Shown here piece by piece: positions 1-7,545 of a DNA stretch of 13,912 nucleotides. Each line of letters opens with the position of its first letter. The stretch's first letter is position 1. This stretch comes from Bremia lactucae (lineage: Eukaryota > Oomycota > Peronosporomycetes > Peronosporales > Peronosporaceae): contig NC_090617.1 of the NCBI RefSeq assembly GCF_004359215.1, positions 3,753,124-3,767,035 on the forward strand, written 5' to 3'. The notes beneath the pieces were generated by a model. That model ran no database searches. It saw only the letters and a program-made list of their open reading frames with translations, and was not told where the DNA came from. Made by a program: the position numbers and the translations under genes.

Positions 1-290
1 TATCTATAGAGATAACATTTTAATTGGTAAAAATAGGTATTTGTATTTAATTCTATTAAATATAAATCAGTCTGAAAACTACTTCCTACTTGGTAAGTGC
101 GCACGAGGAGACGGATTACCGCTCCCGTGACGACACTTAACCAGAGTACTTAGTGTGTTGGGTGAGGTCGCTTGCGCGCCCACCACAACTACCTCACTGC
201 ACGCAAGAGAAGCAGGTTTAACCGCTTCCTCGCTGTGCTAGGGTGTGTGTCTAAGTAGAGCGTGGCCGCATTACGGCGTGCCCGCCTACA
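1..290 (+). mobile_element. 3' part of a Ty3/gypsy LTR (family A), plus strand
   Basis: Positions 1 to about 180 match, in inverted orientation and at high identity, 9514 back to about 9340, where a longer LTR starting TGTAACGGGC can be read on the minus strand. Positions about 176-290 match 10352-10459 in direct orientation. Both of those copies diverge immediately after the shared CCTACA, which sets the LTR 3' end at 290 with the canonical CA. The 5' end of this LTR lies outside the window. It should act as the promoter-bearing LTR of the decayed ORF that follows. Family and strand are inferred from the repeat comparison; no target-site duplication can be checked here. Confidence 0.72.
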
Positions 291-370
291 ACAACATTCG
301 CTTTATTTCCTCTTTGAGGTTGGAATTTAAACAGCTAACCGTTCGGTTGTGTTTTTCTTTCCTTTGTCTC

Positions 371-1200
371 ATGACAATCAAGCGTGAGTCACAGACTCTT
401 AGCATTTCCCTCGACGATGAGGGAATGGTGGACTTTGAAAGTCACTCTCAATCAGAGGAGGAGGAAAGAGCGGCGTTCGCTCACGCCTTCCTCCGGATGA
501 ACGTCGGCGGGCCCCGAATCCGTTCCCAGAACGTGGTGCCGCTGATGTCTTAACTGCATTAAGCAAGAACGGGACCCTGAGTCCAATATCATTACGAATC
601 CGCTCGATGAAGAGCAAGAGCGAATAATCCTCATAGAGAAAAGAGCTCGTCGTCGGGCTTTCGAATTAGCGAAAGCTAAAGCTCATAGTGAATATAGATT
701 CACTCCGCTTAGTGCGTCTCACAGAGATAACGGGTCACAGCTTGGGCACCTGGAGCTCCGGTGACCTGGCGAGAACGCCGGAGGAGATCACTGCCGCGAC
801 GCTCTTCATGAGCAATACCTTACGCCAAAGGTGATACCGCAAAGCCAGTATCTGACGCGTTTGCGTGATCAAGCCCATGGGGCTTTGGTGACCTTCATGA
901 GGGAAACTCCGATCAAACCGAAACAGGAGTAAAAACGAAGTCTCATTTGAGAACTGAGTCCACCTGGCCCGCCGCCTTCGTAATATTTGGAATATCAGAG
1001 AGTCTGCGGATATGGCTGATATTCGTTTAGAACGGAAGCTTTGCTACGATTTCTCTAAGCTTAAGGCCAAAGGCCAGTTACGGTTGGCATTTATGCCACA
1101 AAACGAAGAAAGTTCTAGCCGATATTTCAGTGCTTCGGTTGACCGTATAACGATGGATCGAAGCCGCACTGAGGCTATAGATCTACCTAATTCCACGTTA
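371..1200 (+). pseudogene. Decayed ORF downstream of LTR A, possible gag-like protein, unidentified
   Basis: An ATG at 371 opens an acidic N-terminus (MTIKRESQTLS, then DDEG and SEEEERAAFAHAF). The reading then needs frame changes. About 561-764 gives NPLDEEQERIILIEKRARRR and FELAKAKAHSEYRFTP; about 799-930 gives EQYLTPKVIPQSQYLTRL and ALVTFMRETPIKP; about 958-1200 gives RNIWNIRESADMADIRLERK followed by KAKGQLRLAFMPQ. Each piece has protein-like composition and the pieces are collinear, so I read them as one gene broken by at least three frameshifts or stops. Position right after an LTR fits a gag or extra 5' ORF of family A, but I see no zinc knuckle or known domain. The ORF ends where the opposite-strand chromodomain of element B begins, near 1200-1215. 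Function is not recognised. Confidence 0.5.
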
Positions 1201-1224
1201 AGTGGTGGGAAGCGTTGTTTGACG

Positions 1225-1432
1225 CGAGTTGACCCTGAGCTTGGCGCTCAAAAACGTCAACGGCGTACGGGCACTCTTGCCGAAGAGGTACCTCGAACAC
1301 CCAAGAGTTTCAGAAGAGGGGTCCCCTAGCCACTTCACCAGATACTGGTATTGACCGTTACGACGACGTCGCTTAAAAGTTTTTCCACGTGAAACTGAAG
1401 GTTCACCCGCGCATCAAGTAGCGCGCGAGGGG
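1225..1432 (-). pseudogene. Chromodomain of element B integrase tail (frameshifted)
   Basis: Read on the minus strand, about 1432-1374 gives PPRALLDARVNLQFHVEKLL, the usual lead into a gypsy chromodomain. After a frame change comes RRRRNGQYQYLVKWLG, and after another NSWVFEVPLRQECPYAVDVF. These are the characteristic Y-L-V-K-W and N-S-W segments of a chromodomain, whose family role is to steer integration by binding modified histone tails. Two frame changes in about 200 bp make it non-functional. The plus-strand open frame covering 1200-1329 is antisense to this domain and is treated as a shadow. Confidence 0.72.
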
Positions 1433-2985
1433 GGGCGAAATTTCGGCGGAAGGATTTGATGCTCTACGGCACGAGGTGCAACTTCTTCGTGAGGTCCTTG
1501 CTCGGGTTGAGAGCTCTTTTGAGGCGGTTCGGGACCGTCTTTCGGCGCTGAAGCGTCAGCAGCCTCGCTTAAAGGGCCAGCTGGACATTCTGGTGAGGAT
1601 ACAGCAATTTGCGGCACGACCGCCTGTCTCGGCGCAAGCGCCTTCAAGTCCACGTGGAAAGAGTTCCGATATGGCTTAAGCAAGCCAACGTAGAACACTG
1701 GGTGTGTACCCAGCTTGCTAGTAAGGGTTAGCATATAAGCTAGGCCCTTCTTGGCCACGACCGTAAATAATCCAATAAAGCGCGTGCGCATTTAGGTCTT
1801 GAAGACCGCGGAAACAAAGTTGGTAGGAAGATTTTAAGTGTTTAGTAAAATTCGGTCTCCGGCCATAAAAGAATTAATACAGCTTCTGCCTTCGGCATCT
1901 GCTTGTTCTTTTTGTTTGTCTTGGCTATCGCCATCGTATCCTTAAATGTCTTAAGACACTAAATCGCGTCGCGAGAAACTCGCTTACTTGTTTCCGAACG
2001 GTAACAGGGCTGATATCAGCAAGCATATCGGCTTGTTCATTTCCACCAAGCCCTGAGCCACGCAGTGGAATCGTTAACGGAACGCGTGGGAGGATGAGGC
2101 CGATGACAGAGAATGGAGTATAGCCAGTAGAGGCATTTACAACGTTATTAAACGCAAATTCTACCACTTGGGGCATTGAGCTCCAGCGCTTTGGCGTCTG
2201 AGCACACACGCTGCGTAAAACGTCTTCAATGATGCGATCGAAGCGTTCAGTTTGACCATCGGTCTGCGGATGGTCCTCAGTGGACACATACAATTTGGTG
2301 CCAAGCACTCGGAGAATTAATTTCCAGAATTTACCGGTGAAATGGGGGTCCCGATCAGTGACAATTGCCCCTGGCAAACCATGTTGTCGAATCACGCGTT
2401 CAATAAACACCTTAGCTATACCTTCTCCAACAATGGAATTCGGTACGGCCGCAAAGTGAGTCATTATGCCCAAACGGTCAACAAAGACCACTTCCGGAGT
2501 TACCCGCTGAATCTTTCGGTAGACCAAAATCAAAATCCATACTATTGGACTCCCATCAACCTATGGGGATGGTAAGACTCGCCAGTGGCGCAGCAGCATG
2601 CGCCGAGGGTTGAACCCTTTGGCACGTTTCGCATGTGCGAACATAGGCTGACCCGTGCTGACCCATTTATAAAGTTTGGGCCACCAATAACACTGGCTTA
2701 TAGATCCGTAGGTCTTTTCTTGACCGAGATGACCACCAAGGACAGTATCGTGTGCCTCATAGAGAATTCGGTACTTCAAGTTCTCATCATGAGGAACAAC
2801 GACACGCGGAGGGTCCGCGATGTCTGTGCAATAAAGCAACAGGCTATTTTCGATAGAAAATCGATGTAACCTTGCACGCAAACATGCTGGCAATTTAATA
2901 CCTGAATCCGAGTTCCTTAAAGCTCGTAGCAGAGCTATACACTGTTCTTCCTTGGCTAAAGCCGAACGGATTAATACAGGAATAG
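1433..2985 (-). pseudogene. Integrase of element B: zinc-binding region, DDE core and C-terminal domain (broken)
   Basis: The H2C2 zinc-binding part shows the His pair in EAHDTVLGGHLGQEKT (frame of 3166-2561) and, after a frameshift near 2650, the Cys pair in YVRTCETCQRV. The core starts with NSMDFDFGLP (first catalytic Asp). It shifts frame near 2490 into the open stretch 2533-1925, which carries VTDRDPHFTGKFW (second Asp) and HPQTDGQTER. Counting residues between that Asp and the Glu of QTE gives 35, so the D-35-E spacing is intact. About 1925-1790 reads SQDKQKEQADAEGRSC with two stops, then RFIGLFTVVAKKGLAYML and HPVFYVGLLKPYRN, the conserved C-terminal block. A Pro-rich linker runs into the chromodomain. 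The role in the family is insertion of element cDNA; this copy is dead. Confidence 0.85.
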
Positions 2986-3480
2986 GCGACAAGATAGTCG
3001 TTAAATGAGAAAGCTCATAATCCGGCCTGCGTGATAACGCATCGGCCAAAGCTATCTGCTTGCCCGGCTTATACTTCACCTCGAAGTTGTATTCCGCGAA
3101 AAAGGATAGCCATCGGGCCATTCTCTGAGAGATGGGGCGACTTAGTCGCCGTGGGTAATGACGCATGATCTGTATATATCACAAACGGCTTAGAGCCAGG
3201 AAGACGAACGCTGAATTTGACGAGAGGACTCCACAGCAAGTAACACTTTGTCATGAACTGGCTTGTTCTTTTCCGCAGCTTCGAGCTGTCTAGACTCGAA
3301 CGCAATAGCACGTTCATGCCCATCAATATCTGTTTGTAACAGAGCACTGCCAATGGCAAAATCTGATGCGTCACAGACGACACTGAAAGGCAAATTTGGG
3401 TTTTGCAGGGCCAGAATCGGGGCATGGGTAAGACTATCCTTAACTGCTCGAAAACCATGTTTTTCGGTGCTAGTCCAGCT
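2985..3480 (-). pseudogene. RNase H domain of element B (broken)
   Basis: The minus strand from 3393 reads MPFSVVCDASDFAIGSALLQ, the first catalytic Asp block of gypsy RNase H, followed by HERAIAFESRQL and PVHDKVLLAV. A frame change leads to KPFVIYTDHASLPTATKSPH. A one-base loss near 3130 then shifts to QRMARWLSFFAEYNFEVKYK and PGKQIALADALSRRPDYEL, the conserved exit from RNase H. The domain would remove the RNA strand during cDNA synthesis. Several frame changes separate the pieces. It joins RT upstream and integrase downstream without a gap. Confidence 0.82.
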
Positions 3481-4510
3481 CCATTCTGTATCCTTTTAAA
3501 GAGATTAGATAATGGCCTAGCCATATCAGCGTAATTTTCGCTATATTTGTGTAAATAATTGGCGAGACCCAACCACTTACGCAAATCCTTTTGGTTTTTA
3601 GAAATCGGCCAATCTACTATGGCTTTTACCTTAGCGGGATCCGCTCTAAGGCCTCGCTTTATAATGAAGCATCTTAAAAAAGGAATTTCGTCTGCGCCAA
3701 AAATGCATTTTGATGCATTGGCATACTATTTATTTGTGCGCATGCACTCGAGCAAATAATTTTCCATATCCGACCGACCTTGCTCCACACGACTTTGGAC
3801 AAAAGTGTCATCGACATAAGTCTGTGCATAACCTCGATGAGGGCGAAACAGTTGCACCACTAGACGATTAAGTGTTGCCGAGGAGTTGGAAAGCCCTTGC
3901 GGCATAACCAGCCACTCCCATAACATGCCGCTTGGGGTGCGAACTGCTGTAAGCGGGATATCGCTAGATCGCTTGAGCAATTGGTTGTAACCATCGACTA
4001 AATCCAATGCACTGTACATTGTACATCCCACCATATTGTTTTGAAGAACATTCTTTCTAGGAATGGGGGGTTGTGCTGGTATAGTGACAGCATTAAGCTT
4101 ATTATAAGCATGTACAATGCGCCATTTACCATTTGACTTTTTGACACAAAATGTCGGTGTCGAATGAGGAGATTTGCTCTCTCGTACCATTCTAGCTTCG
4201 TGCTTAGCACAGAAAAAATCATCAATGACGTCACACTGCTCCCTTGGTAACGGCCATTGTCTTGTGACACAGTATTTGGTTCCCGGAACCGAGTCAATTC
4301 GTGACGAGCACCTCTATCCGGAGGTAAAATAGATGGTGGATTATTAAATACCACATCTTGGAATTCCTTAATCAAGGAATTAAAGGGATCCATAGGATCT
4401 TTAAGGATCGATGACCAATTTCGCGCACTAAGTGCAGCTTTTGTGTCATCCAGGACAGCTTCGTCTAGAAGTGACGATGAGTTTAACTCAACCATAGGTC
4501 GAATGACCAC
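3480..4510 (-). pseudogene. Reverse transcriptase of element B (broken)
   Basis: The open frame 4190-3726 on the minus strand holds the RT fingers and palm: [20 protein letters not shown], then [14 protein letters not shown] (first catalytic Asp), MLWEWLVMPQGLSNS and TYVDDTF. The YVDD active-site motif lies at 3818-3807, a variant of the usual Y-x-D-D. The collinear continuation 3726-3584 reads ASKCIFGADEIPFL and KVKAIVDWPISKNQKDLRKW, then LGLANYLHKYSENYADMARP in the frame from 3584. Upstream, 4510-4320 carries a connector including [15 protein letters not shown], with a frame change before the fingers. Catalytic residues are visible, but frameshifts and stops prevent a single polypeptide. 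Confidence 0.85.
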
Positions 4511-5130
4511 AATTTCAGATAAGTCGCCAGCCTTTAAGGCTCGGCTGCACTCATCAAAAGACAGTTCGTCTAGCTCTTAAAGAGCATGTAACGAAGGGAT
4601 TGCCGCAAGGCTAACTTCCCCCTCAATGTTACCGGTTACACCATTTACAAGCGTATGTAAATGCTCACTCGTATCACTTTGTGAGAATATACACGCTTCG
4701 TCTTGGAGTGGAGACAATACGCCTCTTAGAGGCCAGGACATTAATGTTCCCGGGTTTCCTAGCCTGTATTGGCTCTATACAAGACATGGTGTCTTATTTG
4801 ACATCCGTCAAGGAGTTAGGTAACTCAACTTCCTTACCCAGCAAACGTTTACGTGTCGCTTCACGTGCATTAAAAGGATTTGACCCAAAATGCCCTGGCG
4901 AACCGCCAATAGTGTCACTATTGGCACTCAGTATGGTGCCACCTCGGCCGACCACACTCGGTGGACTTAGACGTGCCACTCCACGTATCTCAGGGATATT
5001 GCATCCTTGATGATTCAGCCTTAGGCCAACAATGCTTTCAGCATTCAGTGAAGCGTTATTACAACGAGTGTCACTCGACGGAGTACGTGCCGTTCCACTT
5101 ATTTCTGCTGAGTCGGGCTCAGAATAAAAA
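4511..5130 (-). pseudogene. Protease-RT connector of element B (decayed)
   Basis: This stretch lies between the protease and reverse transcriptase domains. Minus-strand reading gives one longer open piece (4979-4794, including SVVGRGGTILSANSDTIGGS and NPFNAREATRKRLLGKEVEL), then stops and frame changes through about 4560. I recognise no catalytic domain. It is probably a spacer of the Pol polyprotein plus decay. It is unusually rich in short perfect palindromes, for example at 4573-4585, 4721-4733, 4813-4826, 4905-4925 and 5065-5077; see the findings. Confidence 0.45.
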
Positions 5131-5690
5131 TTATTTTAAATTACAGTTCATTAACTCAGACATGCCAATGTCTAAAACACTGACAGACTCATTCAGTGAT
5201 CCGCGCCAATAGCGCTTTTGTTGCCAAGCAAAGGTGGTTATATGACCCCTCAAAACTTTGCGAGGAACATTGCGCGTGGCGCCTAAGGTCTTAGACCTCC
5301 AACCGATCCATGGCTCATGGTGTTCTAGCCAGGCCATACCAAGAATAAGATCATATCTTGAATCCAAATCAAGTAACGAGAAAGCGTTCCATACTATCAG
5401 AGTCCAGAAACTTATACCTAAGCTCAATAGGTATAACGTTTCTGGACTTTGATAGTATAGGAACAGTGACACTAGTCCCAGTCGCTAAGCGAACAGTGAT
5501 CGTATCACCTTCATGCGCTTTAAGCGCCTCAGCGTATTGTCGACTTCCTTTAAGGGAAAGGCGTCGAGCATAATTGCAAGACGCTCCTGAGTCAATTAAA
5601 ATTGACCATGGCTTATCAAACCCCTTTACAGTCGCTTGAGCGACTTGCAAGCCAGACTTGTACTCTCGCCCCGTGCCATTAAGCACCGAG
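5131..5690 (-). pseudogene. Aspartic protease of element B (frameshifted)
   Basis: The minus-strand frame from 5686 contains PWSILIDSGASCNYARRLSL. The DSGAS motif is the catalytic Asp triad of a retroviral-type pepsin-like protease. It continues through EGDTITVRLATGTSVTVP to MERFLVT and stops. The overlapping frame 5472-5131 carries LDLDSRYDLILGMAWLEHHE, the second half including the ILGM flap-distal segment, so a single frameshift near 5375 splits the domain. A 30-bp inverted repeat (5391-5458) lies inside the domain and may have altered its sequence. The role in the family is cleavage of the Gag-Pol polyprotein. Confidence 0.82.
5391..5458. repeat. 30-bp inverted repeat inside the protease of element B
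   Basis: Arms 5391-5420 and 5428-5458 are complementary except for one mismatch and one extra base; the loop is 5421-5427. See the findings for its likely origin as an inverted duplication. Confidence 0.88.
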
Positions 5691-5759
5691 CTAATTGGGG
5701 CTAGGAGCCATTATTCTCAGCTCGTAGAGGTTCAACAGAGCCTAAGTCTTCCCCAGTAG

Positions 5760-6777
5760 GGTGCCCCTCACTTACTGGGTATCGACGTTTTCCTGCACCG
5801 TACCAGATCTCTGGTATAGGTCGGAGTTGGAGCTCTTTCGAGCTTTACGCGAATTGTGTAGAGCAGACCGGACGTAAATATTTCGTGCTTCCGCACATAT
5901 AACATTTAAGAATGGCCTTATGCTGTTCCACAGAGCATCTTCGCCTTCCTCGACGAGGCTTATATCCATGGGTTTCGGTGTATGAGACGGAACCCATGTG
6001 CTCGAAGAGCTTGTTCGGTAAACAGGCGTGCTAACACGAGCAGACTTAAAGTCGATCTCGTAGCGCTATGGCAACTGCCTCTTCGAAAGTAGCAGGACGA
6101 GATCGGAACAATTCCGTCCGGGCAACGCCCTCATTGAGACCCCCCATAAAGCTGGCTACTACAACTGCTTCTCGCACCGGATCTTGATGCATAGATGCAA
6201 TGAGAGTTCTCAACTCTTGGTCAAAGCCCCCTAGGGTTCTTTTACCCTGTCGAGTCGCTAGGAGCCGTGCTCGCATGCGAAAAGCCTGATCAGGCGGTGC
6301 AAACATGCTTGTCATTTGGTGTTTCAGCGAATCCCATGAGGGAAAAGCGTCGTTTATGAACGTGCTGTACGATAGTGCCCACTCCATGGTTCTGCCTCCA
6401 AGTTTACAAATGGCCATAGCCACCTTTTGCCATTCTGTTAAGAACAAGGCGGAATCAATGGACATTTCCATCTACTTAATTCAAAAAGGGAGATTTTCTC
6501 CCTCTTTTCCCTCAAATATCTTCACATTTACAGTTAGAGGGCGAGCCCTCGGTTCTGAGTCAGGTACAGAGATGAATCGATTTGGCATAGATGCCGCTAA
6601 GTGGTCCTGTACCTGGCCGATCAGGGAGGCTCCATACCGCATGAAAGCTTCAAGCCTTGCCTGCAGGACCTCTGGTCCCTGGGAGATAATAAATTCCACG
6701 TGCTCAAGACCAAATAAGGTTTTGAGCTTGTCATAAACGGCGCGTTGCGCTTCTGAAATTTCTGGAACCTTTTCCAT
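5760..6777 (-). pseudogene. Gag of element B with degenerate zinc knuckle
   Basis: It starts at an ATG (6777-6775) with [18 protein letters not shown]. The frame meets TGA then TAG in the 12 bases before 6471, and resumes in the same frame with MEMSIDSALFLTEWQKVAMA. So there are two nonsense mutations rather than a frameshift. The retrotransposon gag capsid domain follows (WALSYSTFINDAFPSWDSLK, FAPPDQAFRMRARLLATRQG, FMGGLNEGVARTELF). After 6046 the frame shifts to DFKSARVSTPVYRTSSSSTW and PMDISLVEE, and again to KCYMCGSTKYLRPVC at 5904-5863. That is a CCHC zinc knuckle with Cys spacing intact but Tyr where His is expected. Gag would form the virus-like particle and bind RNA. Confidence 0.85.
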
Positions 6778-7008
6778 TTTTGTGAGAGTTTAGTCTCGTA
6801 AAGACTCAGGCGTAGATTGACTACGCGTGCTACCAGGTGTAGCGGAGCTGCATCGCTCCTAAAGTTAGAGGAAGACTTTCAGACTCAACGAGTCAATTAG
6901 TTCTATTGAACTAATGGTTTAACAATTCAGGGAGTCGTACAAGCTATTAAAGCTCAAGGAATCCTAGTTCAAGGGATCCAGGGGTTCGTTGAATCAAGTG
7001 GCAACTAG
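6778..7008 (-). other. 5' leader of element B between LTR and gag
   Basis: This is the untranslated stretch between the probable LTR end and the gag ATG. On the minus strand just after the LTR is GATTC-aa-CGAACC, which resembles the complement of a tRNA T-arm and could be part of a primer-binding site; that is a guess. The leader is packed with short inverted repeats: 6810-6826 (6-bp arms), 6844-6859 (5-bp), 6882-6894 (5-bp) and 6897-6914 (7-bp). They could be RNA structure for packaging or dimerisation. Confidence 0.45.
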
Positions 7009-7284
7009 TGCCCAAGAGGATATACCTTAGATTGGCTTCTATCTCTTACAGATCAATACCCAAGCATTATAAAGGCACGTAAGGCTTTGAGATCAAAGGG
7101 GAACTGTGCTTTATTTGATTATTTAAATCTAAATAGCCTTACCCTAGCTAATTTAAAATAGATTTTGGCCGCCAGATTTATATCTGGCGGCGACCATATT
7201 TGTTACCCATAATAAATGGGATTTAAGTAATTAACTATTTTAAAATAGATAAATGGGTATTTTACCCACAAAGTAAATGTAACA
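7009..7284 (-). mobile_element. Probable LTR of element B (about 276 bp)
   Basis: On the minus strand the sequence begins TGTTACATTTAC at 7284 and could end with GGGCA at 7009, giving TG...CA termini. It lies directly upstream of the leader and gag. No second copy is in the window, so the boundaries rest on termini and position only. It contains several perfect inverted repeats: 7168-7191 (10-bp arms, gccgccagat / atctggcggc), 7206-7220, 7235-7248 and 7254-7268. A TTTATAA-like sequence near 7073-7067 on the minus strand could serve as a TATA box. Confidence 0.5.
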
Positions 7285-7545
7285 CAACTACGGTTCTCCA
7301 ACCGATGTGTGCCCCTTACACATCCCACCCATAAACTTCCAGCCAATCACGTCTCAGATTTTCAAATCAATTGGTCAAAAGGTCAAACAATTCGAGCACG
7401 CGCTACAACTTTAAACCGTGCATCTTTACATACTACAAGCCTTGCATCCTTACACACTATGAGTCGTGCATCTTTACATACTACAATTCCAGCTTAAATA
7501 TTAATTAACAGCCTTTAACCGAAACAAGAGACTCCATGGAATCCG
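7285..7545. other. Noncoding spacer between element B LTR and MULE
   Basis: No gene is recognised. It contains a CCAAT-bearing segment (7330-7349) that recurs at 9937-9956 and a three-unit 24-bp tandem repeat (7416-7487). It may hold the 5' flank or terminal region of the MULE, but I could not find a matching terminal inverted repeat by eye. Confidence 0.4.
7416..7487. repeat. Three tandem 24-bp units
   Basis: Units at 7416-7439, 7440-7463 and 7464-7487 share the core TGCATC-TTACA-ACTA. Units one and three are nearly identical, and unit two carries several substitutions. The period is a multiple of three, so an open frame spans it, but no function is inferred. Confidence 0.8.

Larger units (their letters stand above)
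1215..7284 (-). mobile_element. Ty3/gypsy chromodomain retrotransposon B, inactive, one LTR lost
   Basis: On the minus strand the order is LTR, leader, gag, protease, reverse transcriptase, RNase H, integrase, chromodomain. This is the Ty3/gypsy order (integrase after RNase H), and the chromodomain places it in the chromovirus type. Internal length is near that of a complete element, so it decayed by point mutation and small indels more than by large deletion. The LTR expected beyond the chromodomain is absent: plus-strand family A sequence begins near 1200. That makes the junction a truncation or a nested insertion. Every domain has at least one frameshift or stop, so the copy cannot be autonomous. 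Confidence 0.82.

Noticed and set aside
1200..1329. C-terminal part of the plus-strand open frame 1012-1329
   Set aside because: It is antisense to the chromodomain of element B; only the part up to about 1200 was kept as the family A ORF.
1440..1679. Plus-strand open frame with a strong coiled-coil pattern (heptad Leu/Val)
   Set aside because: It is antisense to the integrase C-terminal block and its Pro-rich linker, which are conserved on the minus strand and continuous with the chromodomain; the coiled coil is most likely a shadow.
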